From positions 46,638 through 110,637 of the forward strand of contig NZ_JANQCD010000016.1 of the NCBI RefSeq assembly GCF_026672275.1: 64,000 nucleotides of DNA, in the 5' to 3' direction. Below, in pieces: positions 8,716-17,088 of this stretch. The notes beneath the pieces are model-generated. The model had not been told where the DNA came from. It did no database searches and saw only the letters and a program-made list of their open reading frames with translations. The translations under genes were made by a program, and so were the position numbers. This stretch comes from Marinifilum sp. D737 (GTDB lineage: Bacteria > Bacteroidota > Bacteroidia > Bacteroidales > Marinifilaceae). How positions within the stretch are numbered: the stretch's first letter is position 1; each line of letters begins with the position of its first letter.

Positions 8716-9708
8716 ATGAGTTCTATAGAATTTGCAAATCCGGAATATTTCTACCTTTTGTTGCTTCTGGTACCAATTATCCTTTGGTACATTCTGAAGG
8801 ACAAAAATGCACATGCAAGTATTCAGGTTTCAACTGTAAAAAGTTTTAATGCTGCGCCAAAAACTTACAAATACTATCTGCGTCATGCGCTGATTGTATT
8901 TCGTGTTTTGGCAATAGCATTTATCGTTATAGCACTGGCTCGTCCGCAGTCAAGCAACAAATTTCAGGATACCATTACCGAAGGGATCGACATTGTAATG
9001 TCTTTGGATATTTCGAGTAGTATGTTGGCTCGCGATTTTGAGCCAGACCGTTTGGAAGCTGCCAAAGATGTAGCAACACAATTTATTACAGGTCGCCCTG
9101 AGGACAAAATTGGTTTGGTAATATTTAGTGGGGAAAGTTTTACGCAATGTCCGCTAACTACCGACCATGCTGTATTGATTAATCTGTTCAAGGATATCCA
9201 CAGTGGTATGATTGAAGATGGTACCGCCATTGGTTTGGGTTTGGCAAACGCAGTGAACCGATTGAAAGACAGTGAAGCGAAATCGAGGGTGGTAATTCTA
9301 CTTACCGATGGTGATAACAACCGTGGTGAAATTGCACCTTTAACCGCTGCAGAGCTGGCCAAATCGTTTGGCATTCGCGTGTACACAATCGGGATAGGAA
9401 CCAGAGGAACGGCTCCCTACCCTGTGCAAACTGCTTTTGGTATCAGCATGAGAAACATGCCGGTTAAGTTTGATGAATCTGTACTGAAAGAAATTGCTGA
9501 AATGACTGGTGGCCAATATTTCCGTGCAACTGACAACAACAAGCTAAAGGCGATTTATGCTGAAATTGATAAGCTTGAGAAAAGTAAAATTGAAGTAAAA
9601 CAATACAGCACCAAAAGTGAAGAGTTCTTAATTTTTGCAATGCTTGCCGCATTGTTTTTGCTATTGGAGATTGCATTACGCAATTCAATTTTAAGGAACA
9701 TTCCTTAA
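8716..9708 (+). CDS. batA: BatA, VWA-domain membrane protein
   Basis: The 330-residue protein has two N-terminal helices (about 12-27 and 57-76), a VWA domain with a full MIDAS motif (Asp98-Ile-Ser100-Ser-Ser102 and later ILLTDGDNNRGE), and a C-terminal helix (about 305-325). BatA is a core part of the Bacteroides aerotolerance system, which protects against oxidative or envelope stress; its molecular role is not settled. It lies 18 bp after the upstream gene and is followed by its paralogue BatB. Confidence 0.9.
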   Translation: MSSIEFANPEYFYLLLLLVPIILWYILKDKNAHASIQVSTVKSFNAAPKTYKYYLRHALIVFRVLAIAFIVIALARPQSSNKFQDTITEGIDIVMSLDISSSMLARDFEPDRLEAAKDVATQFITGRPEDKIGLVIFSGESFTQCPLTTDHAVLINLFKDIHSGMIEDGTAIGLGLANAVNRLKDSEAKSRVVILLTDGDNNRGEIAPLTAAELAKSFGIRVYTIGIGTRGTAPYPVQTAFGISMRNMPVKFDESVLKEIAEMTGGQYFRATDNNKLKAIYAEIDKLEKSKIEVKQYSTKSEEFLIFAMLAALFLLLEIALRNSILRNIP

Positions 9709-9743
9709 TTGTAATTTTTTGATAAACCGAAAATCATTGACAA

Positions 9744-10781
9744 ATGGATCAGTTTCGTTTCGATCATCCTGAATTTCTATACTTATTCGTACTCATACCA
9801 ATATTGGTGGTGTTGTACTGGGTAAGCCATGTAATTAAGAAAAAAGCTTTGCAAAAATTTGGTGAGATGAACATCATCTCTCACTTGATGCCTTATGCTT
9901 CATTCACCAGACCTGTATATAAATTTTCAATTTTGATATTGGCTTTAAGCTTTATCATTATTGGTGTAGCAGGTCCACAATTTGGATCAAAGCTTCAGAA
10001 GATAAAAAGAAAAGGTGTTGAGGTAATCATTGCATTGGATGTTTCCAACTCGATGATGGCACAAGACATTCAGCCAAACCGTTTGGAACGTGCCAAACGT
10101 GCCATTTCGAAAATGGTTGACAAGCTAAACAACGATAAAGTTGGACTGATTGTTTTTGCAGGCGAAGCCTATACTCAATTGCCAATTACAACGGATTATG
10201 CTTCGGCAAAACTGTTCTTGTCTTCCATTAGTACCGATATTGTTCCTATACAGGGAACCGCCATTGGTTCTGCCATCGAATTGGCAACAAGAAGTTTTAC
10301 ACCAGATAGCGAAGCCAGCAAAGCCATTATTGTAATTACCGATGGTGAAAACCACGAAGATGATGCAGTACAGGCAGCTAATATGGCTAAGGAAATGGGA
10401 ATTGCAGTTCATACCATTGCCATGGGATCGCCCGAAGGGGCACCTATTCCTGTAAGAGCTGGTTCCAGTGATTTTAGACGTGACGACGAAGGCAACATTG
10501 TGATTTCGAAACTGGATCAGCAAATGGTGGAGGAAATTGCAACCGCCGGAGGTGGAAAAGCAGTAATTGCCAATAACACAACCACGGGTTTAAACGTTCT
10601 ATTTAAAGAAATCAATAAAATGGATAAAACAGAATTGGAAGCCAGAGTATATACTGCCTACGACGAAAAGTTTCAGATATTCCTGGCAATCGGTTTGTTA
10701 CTTTTGTTCATTGAATTCCTTGTTTTGGAACGTAAGAACCGTCATTTAAAAGACATTAATTTATTTAATCCATCAAAGTAG
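9744..10781 (+). CDS. batB: BatB, VWA-domain membrane protein
   Basis: The 345-residue paralogue of BatA has helices at about 11-30 and 62-78, a VWA MIDAS (Asp99, Ser101, Ser103; ITDGENHEDDA) and a C-terminal helix near 310-328. BatA and BatB are thought to form a membrane complex with the TPR proteins BatC and BatE and with BatD. The gap to batA is 35 bp and to batC is 20 bp. Confidence 0.9.
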   Translation: MDQFRFDHPEFLYLFVLIPILVVLYWVSHVIKKKALQKFGEMNIISHLMPYASFTRPVYKFSILILALSFIIIGVAGPQFGSKLQKIKRKGVEVIIALDVSNSMMAQDIQPNRLERAKRAISKMVDKLNNDKVGLIVFAGEAYTQLPITTDYASAKLFLSSISTDIVPIQGTAIGSAIELATRSFTPDSEASKAIIVITDGENHEDDAVQAANMAKEMGIAVHTIAMGSPEGAPIPVRAGSSDFRRDDEGNIVISKLDQQMVEEIATAGGGKAVIANNTTTGLNVLFKEINKMDKTELEARVYTAYDEKFQIFLAIGLLLLFIEFLVLERKNRHLKDINLFNPSK

Positions 10782-10801
10782 AACGATACAAATCCTCACT
10801 T

Positions 10802-11596
10802 ATGAAAAAAGTATTATTGATATTCATTAGCTTGATTTGTCTTCTAAGTATGGAGGCAGTAGCCCAAAAGGAAAGAAAGTTTATTCGCTCGGGGAATGAA
10901 CTTTTTGAGGGAGAGAAATTTGAGAATTCGGAAGTGGAATACCGTAAAGCTTTGGGTAAGAAAATCAATTCTTACGAGGCCGGATTCAACCTGGGTGATG
11001 CATTGTACAAGCAAAAAAAATACGAAGAAGCTTTAAAACAATTCCAAACTTTGGCTGTTAACGAAAAGAATCCTGAGAAGCTTGGTCACTTGTTTCACAA
11101 TATGGGAAACACACTTTTGGAAAGTAAAAAGATTGATGAAAGTATAGAAGCTTATAAGCAATCCTTGCGTTACAATCCAAATTCCCAGGAAACCAAATAC
11201 AACCTGGAATATGCTCGCCAAATGAAAAAGAAACAGGAAGAAGAGCAGAAAAAACAAGATCAGAACAAAGATCAAAATAAAGATCAGAAGGATCAGGATA
11301 AAAAAGACCAGGACAAGAAGGATCAAGATAAAAAGGACCAGGATAAGAAAGATCAAGACAAAAAAGATCAGGATAAAAAGGATCAGGACAAGAATAAAGA
11401 TCAACAAAATAAGGACAAGCAAGACAAAGGAGATAAGGATAAGCAACAGCAGCAACAACCTAAAATCTCGAAAGAAGATGCTAAACGACTGCTAGAGGCT
11501 TTGGAGAACGACGAGAAGAAAGTTCAGGAGAAAGTTCAAAAAGCCAAGGCCAAAGCCATGAAAGCGAAAAAGACAAAAATTAAAAAGGATTGGTAG
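10802..11596 (+). CDS. batC: BatC, TPR protein with Lys/Asp/Gln-rich repeat tail
   Basis: The 264-residue exported protein has a signal peptide (1-21, ending VAQ), two or three TPR helices-pairs (about 25-135; ALYKQKKYEEALKQF, SIEAYKQSLRYNP) and a long charged low-complexity region (about 143-225) with DQDKK repeated six times plus a variant. A basic C-terminal tail ends KKTKIKKDW. TPR modules of BatC are thought to scaffold the BatA/BatB complex. The repeat is encoded by near-identical 15-bp units, so its length may vary between strains. The gene is 20 bp after batB. Confidence 0.88.
   Translation: MKKVLLIFISLICLLSMEAVAQKERKFIRSGNELFEGEKFENSEVEYRKALGKKINSYEAGFNLGDALYKQKKYEEALKQFQTLAVNEKNPEKLGHLFHNMGNTLLESKKIDESIEAYKQSLRYNPNSQETKYNLEYARQMKKKQEEEQKKQDQNKDQNKDQKDQDKKDQDKKDQDKKDQDKKDQDKKDQDKKDQDKNKDQQNKDKQDKGDKDKQQQQQPKISKEDAKRLLEALENDEKKVQEKVQKAKAKAMKAKKTKIKKDW
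11291..11395 (+). repeat. 15-bp coding tandem repeat in batC
   Basis: Seven tandem 15-bp units encode DQDKK (the last is DQDKN), with silent variation between GAT/GAC, CAG/CAA and AAA/AAG. It is a candidate for slippage-driven length change. Confidence 0.8.
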
Positions 11597-11787
11597 TTTG
11601 CAGTACTTAAAATACTTATGAGTGACTTAAGTACTTAAGGTCAAAAGTTGTACCTCCCGTCTTGATACTTGTTACTTTATTTAAACTTGATCAAACTAAA
11701 AATACTGATGATTATTAAGTACATTTGTACGAGATTTTTTATCAGGAAAAAACAAAAAGAACACATCTGAAAAACAGAACATTACGG

Positions 11788-13593
11788 ATGAAGAAAATAT
11801 TTTTCTTACTATTAGCAACATTATTCATTACTTCTGCCTCGTTTGCAGAAGAAGTTAAATTTACAGCTGCAGGACCTCGTGTGGTAGAAGTGGGCGAACA
11901 ATTTCGATTGGTTTATACGGTAAACGAAAAAGCCAAGGACATTCAGTTGCCTTCTTTATCAGGTTTTAGAGTATTGATGGGACCTTCTACTTCCCGCAAT
12001 TCCAGCTCTCAGTACATCAATGGAAAATGGAGTTCGTCAACTACCTATACCTACACATATGTATTATTGGCTGAAAAAGAAGGTAAATTCACAGTAAATC
12101 CAGCTAAAATTAAGGTAAAAGGCTATGAGTTCAACTCCAATTCGGTGAGCATAGAAGTAGTTAAAGCCAACGAAAAACCACAAAAAAATCAAGGTAATCA
12201 AGCTGTACAGGCATCAGCCAATAAAATCACTCAAGCCAATTTGTTTGTAAAGGTTGATGTTGATCGAAAAAGTGTGTACATGGGCGAGCATGTTGTGGCT
12301 ACCATTAAAGTTTACACTCGTTTAAACATTGCAGGATTTGGTGATTCAAAATTTCCTTCGTTCAACGGATTTTTGAGTCAGGAAATTCCAACTCCGGGAC
12401 AAATTTCTCTGCAAAGAGAAAATGTGAATGGTACCATTTACAATACCGGTGTAATCCGTAAATTGATTCTGTTCCCTCAGCATACCGGGAAAATTACCAT
12501 TGATCCGTTTGAATTGGAATGTATCATTCGTCAACGCAGATCAAGTGGTAACAGAGGATTCTTTGATGATTTCTTCGATAACTATCAAGACATTCGTGTT
12601 CCAAGAAAAAGTAAACCTGTTACCATTCGTGTGAAAGAGTTTCCTGCTAGCAAACCAGCAAGTTTTGATGGTGCAGTTGGTAGCTTTAGAATGTCAGCAA
12701 ATGTTGATAAAGATTCTCTTAAAGCAAATGAAGCGATTACTTTAAAAGTAAAAATTTCGGGAAATGGGAACCTAAAACTAATTAACCCACCAGAATTTGA
12801 CTTCCCAGCAGACTTTGAGGTTTATGATCCTAAAACCAACCAGGATTTAAAAAGCACTGCAAAAGGAATGACAGGTTCAACTACCTTTGAATATTTGATC
12901 ATACCTCGTCATGCCGGTGATTATGAAATTCCACCGGTTGACTTTAGTTTCTTTGATCCAAAAGCTGGTATTTACCGTACCCGATCAACTCCTAAATTCA
13001 ATATAAAAGTTGGAAAAGGTAGTGGCGATGCAAGCAGTGCTGTTATCAGCTCGTTCTCGAAAGAAGATGTGAAGTTTATTGGCAAAGACATTCGTTTTAT
13101 CAAAACCAACGAGTTTACACCAAGATTGAAAGGTCAGGTATTCTTTGGTACCACCAATTTCTATCTTGCCTACTTGATACCATTTTTGGTATTCATTCTT
13201 GCTTTTGTTTTCAACAGAAAACGAATTAAAGAGAATGCAGACCTTACTCGTGTTAAAAACAAACGTGCCAACCGCGTTGCCATGAAGCGATTAAAAGCAG
13301 CTTCGGCAAGTTTAAAAGCGCAGAAGAAAGAAGAATTCTACGATGAAATATTAAAAGCTCTTTGGGGTTATACTTCCGATAAGTTAAACCTACCCCTGGC
13401 TGATTTGAACAAGGAAAACATTACTGACATTCTACAAGGAAAAAATGTAGAAGAAGAACTGATTCAAGACTTCCTGAATATTTTGGATACTTGTGAGTTT
13501 GCACGCTACGCTCCTTCTTCAGGATCATCAGAGATGGATGAATTGTACAAGAAAACAATGGAGACAATTACCAAATTAGAAAAGAGCATCTAG
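11788..13593 (+). CDS. batD: BatD, oxygen-tolerance membrane protein
   Basis: The 601-residue protein has a signal peptide at the ATG 11788 (MKKIFFLLLATLFITSASFA), which is why I prefer it over an upstream TTG at 11725. Tandem Ig-like beta domains span about 25-420, with the BatD-typical opening EVGEQFRLVYTVN. One transmembrane helix (FYLAYLIPFLVFILAFVF) precedes a cytoplasmic helical tail. The family (PF13584) is membrane-tethered and works with BatA, BatB, BatC and BatE. The 191-bp gap from batC is the largest inside the operon and could hold an internal promoter, though I see no clear one. Confidence 0.92.
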   Translation: MKKIFFLLLATLFITSASFAEEVKFTAAGPRVVEVGEQFRLVYTVNEKAKDIQLPSLSGFRVLMGPSTSRNSSSQYINGKWSSSTTYTYTYVLLAEKEGKFTVNPAKIKVKGYEFNSNSVSIEVVKANEKPQKNQGNQAVQASANKITQANLFVKVDVDRKSVYMGEHVVATIKVYTRLNIAGFGDSKFPSFNGFLSQEIPTPGQISLQRENVNGTIYNTGVIRKLILFPQHTGKITIDPFELECIIRQRRSSGNRGFFDDFFDNYQDIRVPRKSKPVTIRVKEFPASKPASFDGAVGSFRMSANVDKDSLKANEAITLKVKISGNGNLKLINPPEFDFPADFEVYDPKTNQDLKSTAKGMTGSTTFEYLIIPRHAGDYEIPPVDFSFFDPKAGIYRTRSTPKFNIKVGKGSGDASSAVISSFSKEDVKFIGKDIRFIKTNEFTPRLKGQVFFGTTNFYLAYLIPFLVFILAFVFNRKRIKENADLTRVKNKRANRVAMKRLKAASASLKAQKKEEFYDEILKALWGYTSDKLNLPLADLNKENITDILQGKNVEEELIQDFLNILDTCEFARYAPSSGSSEMDELYKKTMETITKLEKSI

Positions 13594-13608
13594 TAAAATC
13601 GAATAGAA

Positions 13609-14358
13609 ATGAAGAAATTATTATATATCCTTATTGCACTACTTTTTGTGTCTGCTGCTCAGGCACAGGATACTCCTATTCGTGAAGCAAACGATTTTTA
13701 CCAAAAAGGAGAATACGAAAAGGCAATTAAATCATACGAGTTTGTATTGGAAACCCATATAGAAGCTGCTGAGATTTACTTTAATCTTGCCAATTCATAT
13801 TACAAGACAGGACAAATCGCTCCAGCAATTTTAAACTACGAAAGAGCCAAACTTCTTGCTCCTCAAGACAAAGATGTGGAGTACAATTTAAAAATGGCTC
13901 AGGCTCATGTTCTAGACAAGCTGGAAGTATTACCAGAATTATTCATTAAACGATGGTTTTCAGGAATCAGAAATGCCTTCTCCGCAGATTTATGGTCGTA
14001 CCTGTCCATCGGATTGTTCTTTTTGTGTTTGCTGTTTGCATGTTTCTACTTGTACAGCAACAAGGTTGGTTTAAAAAAGTTAGGTTTCTTTTTCGCAGGA
14101 ATCAGTTTAGTACTAAGCATTGTTAGTTACTCTTTTGCATCGACCCGAACCGATGAAATTACCAATCGTGAGTATGCAATTGTTTTTAGCCCTAGCGTTA
14201 CCATTAAAGGTTCGCCAGATGCGAGTGGTACCGAGCTGTTTCTTTTACACGAAGGAACCAAAGTAAAAGTGATTGATCAATTGGGAGATTGGAGAAACAT
14301 TCAGTTGAGCGATGGAAACGAAGGCTGGCTAAAAAAAGAAAACATTGAAATGATTTAA
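13609..14358 (+). CDS. batE: BatE, TPR and SH3-domain protein
   Basis: The 249-residue exported or anchored protein has a signal peptide ending AQA near residue 20 and TPR repeats (about 24-100; ANDFYQKGEYEKAIKSYEF, YYKTGQIAPAILNYERA). Two transmembrane helices lie at about 125-180, followed by a C-terminal bacterial SH3 domain (about 190-249; TKVKVIDQLGDWRNIQLSDG, then GWLKKENIE). It closes the aerotolerance operon, 15 bp after batD, and is followed by a strong terminator. Confidence 0.9.
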   Translation: MKKLLYILIALLFVSAAQAQDTPIREANDFYQKGEYEKAIKSYEFVLETHIEAAEIYFNLANSYYKTGQIAPAILNYERAKLLAPQDKDVEYNLKMAQAHVLDKLEVLPELFIKRWFSGIRNAFSADLWSYLSIGLFFLCLLFACFYLYSNKVGLKKLGFFFAGISLVLSIVSYSFASTRTDEITNREYAIVFSPSVTIKGSPDASGTELFLLHEGTKVKVIDQLGDWRNIQLSDGNEGWLKKENIEMI

Positions 14359-14382
14359 AATTTCTTTCAATTTATAAGATAT

Positions 14383-14411
14383 GCTGCTAGTTTTACTAGC
14401 AGCTTTTTTTA
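14383..14411 (+). terminator. Terminator of the bat operon
   Basis: GCTGCTAGT (14383-14391) pairs perfectly with ACTAGCAGC (14395-14403) across a 3-nt loop, followed by seven T. Confidence 0.9.
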
Positions 14412-14430
14412 TGCATCAATAAAGAAGAAA

Positions 14431-15309
14431 ATGAGATATACAATACAAAATGATCAACTAAAAGTAAGCGTTCTTGAAAAAGGTGCTGAACTGTGCAGTA
14501 TACAATCCATTGAAAATGAAACTGAATATATTTGGCAGGCAAACCCTGATATTTGGGGAAGCCACGCTCCCAACCTATTTCCTATTATCGGATGCCTTAA
14601 AGAAAATGCATTTATTCATGAAGGAAAAGAATATGCCATGCCCAAACATGGTTTTATTCGCAACAATACAGATGTAAAACTATTTGAAAAAAGCGAAGAC
14701 CGCCTGACTTTCATTCTATCTTCGAATGAGAATACACGCAAAGTTTATCCTTTCGAATTTGAGTTCAAGATTCACTTCATTCTTGAATCAAACCAATTGA
14801 ATGTCGTTCATGAGATTACCAATACCGGAAACAATGAAATGTTGTTCAACCTGGGAGGCCATCCAGCCTTTAATTGTCAATTAAAAGATGGTGAAGAGTA
14901 CAGCGATTATTATTTGGAGTTTGAGCAAAATGAGACTTTAAACACCTGGAATTTGGCCGAAGGTGGTTTAATTGGATCAGAAGGGAAACAAATCTTAAAC
15001 AATTCAAACGCTATCGATCTTCATCCGGAGATTTTTGCCAAGGATGCCTTAATATTGAAAAACCTAAAATCTTCAGCAGTAAGCTTAAAGTGCAAGAAAT
15101 CTAATTTTGAATTGAAAGTTCGCTTTGATGATTTTCCATATTTGGGACTTTGGGCAAAGCCACATGCTCCATATGTGTGTATAGAGCCTTGGATAGGAAT
15201 TGCTGACAGTGCCAATACCAACAGAGATTTTTCAAGTAAGGAGTTGTTACAGCAATTAGAACCGGAAAAGAAATTCACAGCAGAATATTCTATCGAGATA
15301 AATGAGTAA
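14431..15309 (+). CDS. Aldose 1-epimerase-family protein (LacX-like)
   Basis: The 292-residue galactose-mutarotase-fold protein carries the family signatures NLFPIIGCL, MPKHGFIRN and FNLGGHPAFNC, with a late PYLGLWAKPHAPYVCIEPW motif. This subgroup resembles lactococcal LacX rather than classical GalM. Members probably interconvert anomers of a sugar or sugar phosphate; the substrate is unknown. It begins 20 bp after the bat terminator and has its own terminator at 15397. Confidence 0.85.
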   Translation: MRYTIQNDQLKVSVLEKGAELCSIQSIENETEYIWQANPDIWGSHAPNLFPIIGCLKENAFIHEGKEYAMPKHGFIRNNTDVKLFEKSEDRLTFILSSNENTRKVYPFEFEFKIHFILESNQLNVVHEITNTGNNEMLFNLGGHPAFNCQLKDGEEYSDYYLEFEQNETLNTWNLAEGGLIGSEGKQILNNSNAIDLHPEIFAKDALILKNLKSSAVSLKCKKSNFELKVRFDDFPYLGLWAKPHAPYVCIEPWIGIADSANTNRDFSSKELLQQLEPEKKFTAEYSIEINE

Positions 15310-15372
15310 TACCGATTATTAATTCGTATAAGCCATTAATGCGCTTCACTTCTAATGCCTAACAAATTATAT

Positions 15373-15386
15373 ATCGGCATTATACC
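15373..15386 (-). repeat. R3 motif copy 1 (GGTATAATGCCGAT on minus strand)
   Basis: ATCGGCATTATACC on the plus strand is the reverse complement of the motif at 61153-61166; 13 of its bases also match 46069-46081. On the minus strand the next bases share GTTAGGCA and GAAGC words with the copy at 46069, suggesting a longer, diverged element of about 70 bp reaching toward 15312. Confidence 0.6.
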
Positions 15387-15396
15387 TAAACTACTG

Positions 15397-15424
15397 GAGA
15401 GCTTAAAATAGCTCTCTATTTTTT
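15397..15424 (+). terminator. Terminator of the LacX-like gene
   Basis: GAGAGCT (15397-15403) pairs with AGCTCTC (15410-15416), with a 6-nt loop and then TATTTTTT. Confidence 0.75.
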
Positions 15425-15442
15425 ATAAATGGTATAAAATAA

Positions 15443-15477
15443 AACGGCAGTTCACAATTGAACTGCCGTTATTTTTA
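15443..15477 (-). terminator. Terminator for the OYE-family transcript (and R1 copy 1)
   Basis: A perfect 12-bp stem AACGGCAGTTCA/TGAACTGCCGTT (15443-15454 with 15459-15470) has a CAAT loop. T-runs flank both sides (TTTTATTTTAT on the minus strand, ATTTTTATT on the plus), so it may work in both directions. On the minus strand it follows the reductase gene and repeat R1. Confidence 0.75.
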
Positions 15478-15516
15478 TTGCCTCTGTAAGATGTGGTGTG
15501 GGTATTTCAATAGTAC

Positions 15517-15818
15517 CTACCTTTACTTTGTTGCATTAACCAAAGTGGGCATTGGAAGGTCAAGCTGATTAGACGTAGAAAAATTTTTAGTAAGACGGGG
15601 AAGCTGAGAACTTGTTCGAAGATCACCTCGCCGCACTTAAATTTTTCAAGTATAAATAGTTTGAGCTTACACGCCCTAGATTTTTTGCATCCTTTTTCAT
15701 CAATGGAAAAAGGATGAGCCATGCGGCTCGAGCAAAAGAAAGTTAAACTAAATAATCTTAGGACAATTTTTTTAAATAATGATCGATTTAGTTACCCACT
15801 ATATGTCCATATAGAACC
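15517..15818. repeat. R1 dispersed repeat, copy 1
   Basis: This 302-bp segment is strongly similar to 47291-47669, from CTACCTTTACTTTGTTGCA to ATATAGAACC. It contains a perfect 11-bp hairpin CATCCTTTTTC-ATCAATG-GAAAAAGGATG (15688-15716) and GAGCC-ATGC-GGCTC (15716-15729). It starts 4 bp past the stop codon of the reductase and ends just before that gene's terminator, so it is part of the 3' untranslated region on the minus strand. With the terminators and R3 it accounts for most of the gap 15310-15821. A 71-codon frame across it (15507-15722) is not conserved in copy 2. Confidence 0.85.
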
Positions 15819-15821
15819 TTT

Positions 15822-16904
15822 TTATTTCATACTTGGATAATCAGTATACCCCACTTCATTTCCGCCATAAAAAGTATCCTGATTTGGAAAGTTTAATTCT
15901 GCATCCAATTCAAATCTCTTTTCCAGATCTGGATTTGCCAAATATTGAACTCCAAAAGAAACCAATTCAGCAATATTCCTCTCGATGGCCTTATTGCCGC
16001 TGTCTTTTGTAAATCCACCATTTACCATTCTAACGCCATGATACAATTTGCCAAATTCAGAAGCTACATCCTGAACCAAATTTGGATGTTCATCAATTGG
16101 CATCAACGGCTCAATCAGGTGCAAATATGCCAGCTTGTAAGCATTCAATTTCTCAATTACGTATGCAAACAAGCCAATCGGATCAGAATCACCCATGTCA
16201 TTAAATAAACCACTTGGCGATAGCCTAACTCCTACTCGATTACCTGGCCAAACCTCACAAACAGCATCCATTACTTCAAATAAAAAGCGAGCGCGATTTT
16301 CTATACTTCCTCCATACTCATCCTCCCTATGGTTGGTTTTATCAGTCAGAAACTGATCAATTAAATAGCCATTGGCGGCATGAATTTCAATTCCATCAAA
16401 ACCAGCCTCTTTGGCGTTATTTGCTGCAAGTTTATAATCTGTAACAATCGATTTGATCTCCTCCAGTTCAAGAGCTCTTGGTGTTTCAAAATCTTTTAAC
16501 CCTTCATAGGTAAAAGCTTGCCCAGCTGCTTTTATGGCCGATGGAGCTACTGGCAATTGTCCCTTGTGAAAATCCGAATGAGAAATCCTCCCCACATGCC
16601 ACAACTGAATAAATACTTTTCCCTCTTTTCCGTGAATAGCATTGGTAACCAATTTCCACCCCTCCACTTGTTCTTTTGAATGTATTCCAGGTGTTGCCGG
16701 ATATCCTATTCCCTGAGGTGAAATCTGACTTGCTTCGGTAATGATTAAGCCTGCTCCAGATCGTTGTCGGTAATATTCAGCCATCAATTCTGTTGGAACA
16801 TTACCTTCTCCGGCTCTATTTCTGGTCATTGGAGCCATAACCATTCTATTTTTTAGCTGTAAATCTCCTATAGAGAAATTGCTTAGCAATGTATTTTTAG
16901 TCAT
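15822..16904 (-). CDS. Old yellow enzyme family alkene reductase
   Basis: The 360-residue flavoprotein is a TIM-barrel FMN oxidoreductase of the NemA/OYE family. Visible signatures are LKNRMVMAPMTRNRAG at the FMN-binding start, WHVGRISH, EIHAANGYLIDQFL (substrate/FMN-site His and Asn) and GGSIENRARFL. Such enzymes reduce activated C=C bonds or nitro compounds with NAD(P)H. Length is typical. The gene is monocistronic on the minus strand, divergent from the U32 peptidase, and followed by repeat R1 and then a terminator. Confidence 0.9.
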   Translation of the reverse strand: MTKNTLLSNFSIGDLQLKNRMVMAPMTRNRAGEGNVPTELMAEYYRQRSGAGLIITEASQISPQGIGYPATPGIHSKEQVEGWKLVTNAIHGKEGKVFIQLWHVGRISHSDFHKGQLPVAPSAIKAAGQAFTYEGLKDFETPRALELEEIKSIVTDYKLAANNAKEAGFDGIEIHAANGYLIDQFLTDKTNHREDEYGGSIENRARFLFEVMDAVCEVWPGNRVGVRLSPSGLFNDMGDSDPIGLFAYVIEKLNAYKLAYLHLIEPLMPIDEHPNLVQDVASEFGKLYHGVRMVNGGFTKDSGNKAIERNIAELVSFGVQYLANPDLEKRFELDAELNFPNQDTFYGGNEVGYTDYPSMK

Positions 16905-17061
16905 ATTCTTTTACTATTTTTATTTATACAAGATATAAATAAGAACAAGAACCAAAAAATTAGCTTTATTAAAAAATCTTAAAATGAATTGATAATAAAG
17001 ATTTTTTTTAAGCAAATTAAAATATGATTGAAGATTGCTAAGCGCTTTCAACATTGCTTGG

Positions 17062-17069
17062 TATCTTTG
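17062..17069 (+). promoter_or_regulatory. -7 box upstream of the U32 peptidase
   Basis: TATCTTTG is a perfect TAnnTTTG match. It lies inside the longer frame that would start with TTG at 17035, which favours the ATG at 17089 as the real start. No good -33 box at 19 nt. Confidence 0.4.
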
Positions 17070-17088
17070 TTTGAAATTAGCGATAAGC

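Noticed and set aside
11291..11395. Regular repeats taken as a CRISPR array
   Set aside because: The 15-bp units have no spacers and are in frame in batC.
11033..11458. 141-codon minus-strand frame opposite batC
   Set aside because: It is the complement of the Lys/Asp/Gln repeat and reads as poly-Leu/Ile; the plus-strand gene is well supported.
15507..15722. 71-codon minus-strand frame in R1 copy 1
   Set aside because: The frame is not kept in R1 copy 2, although the DNA hairpins are.
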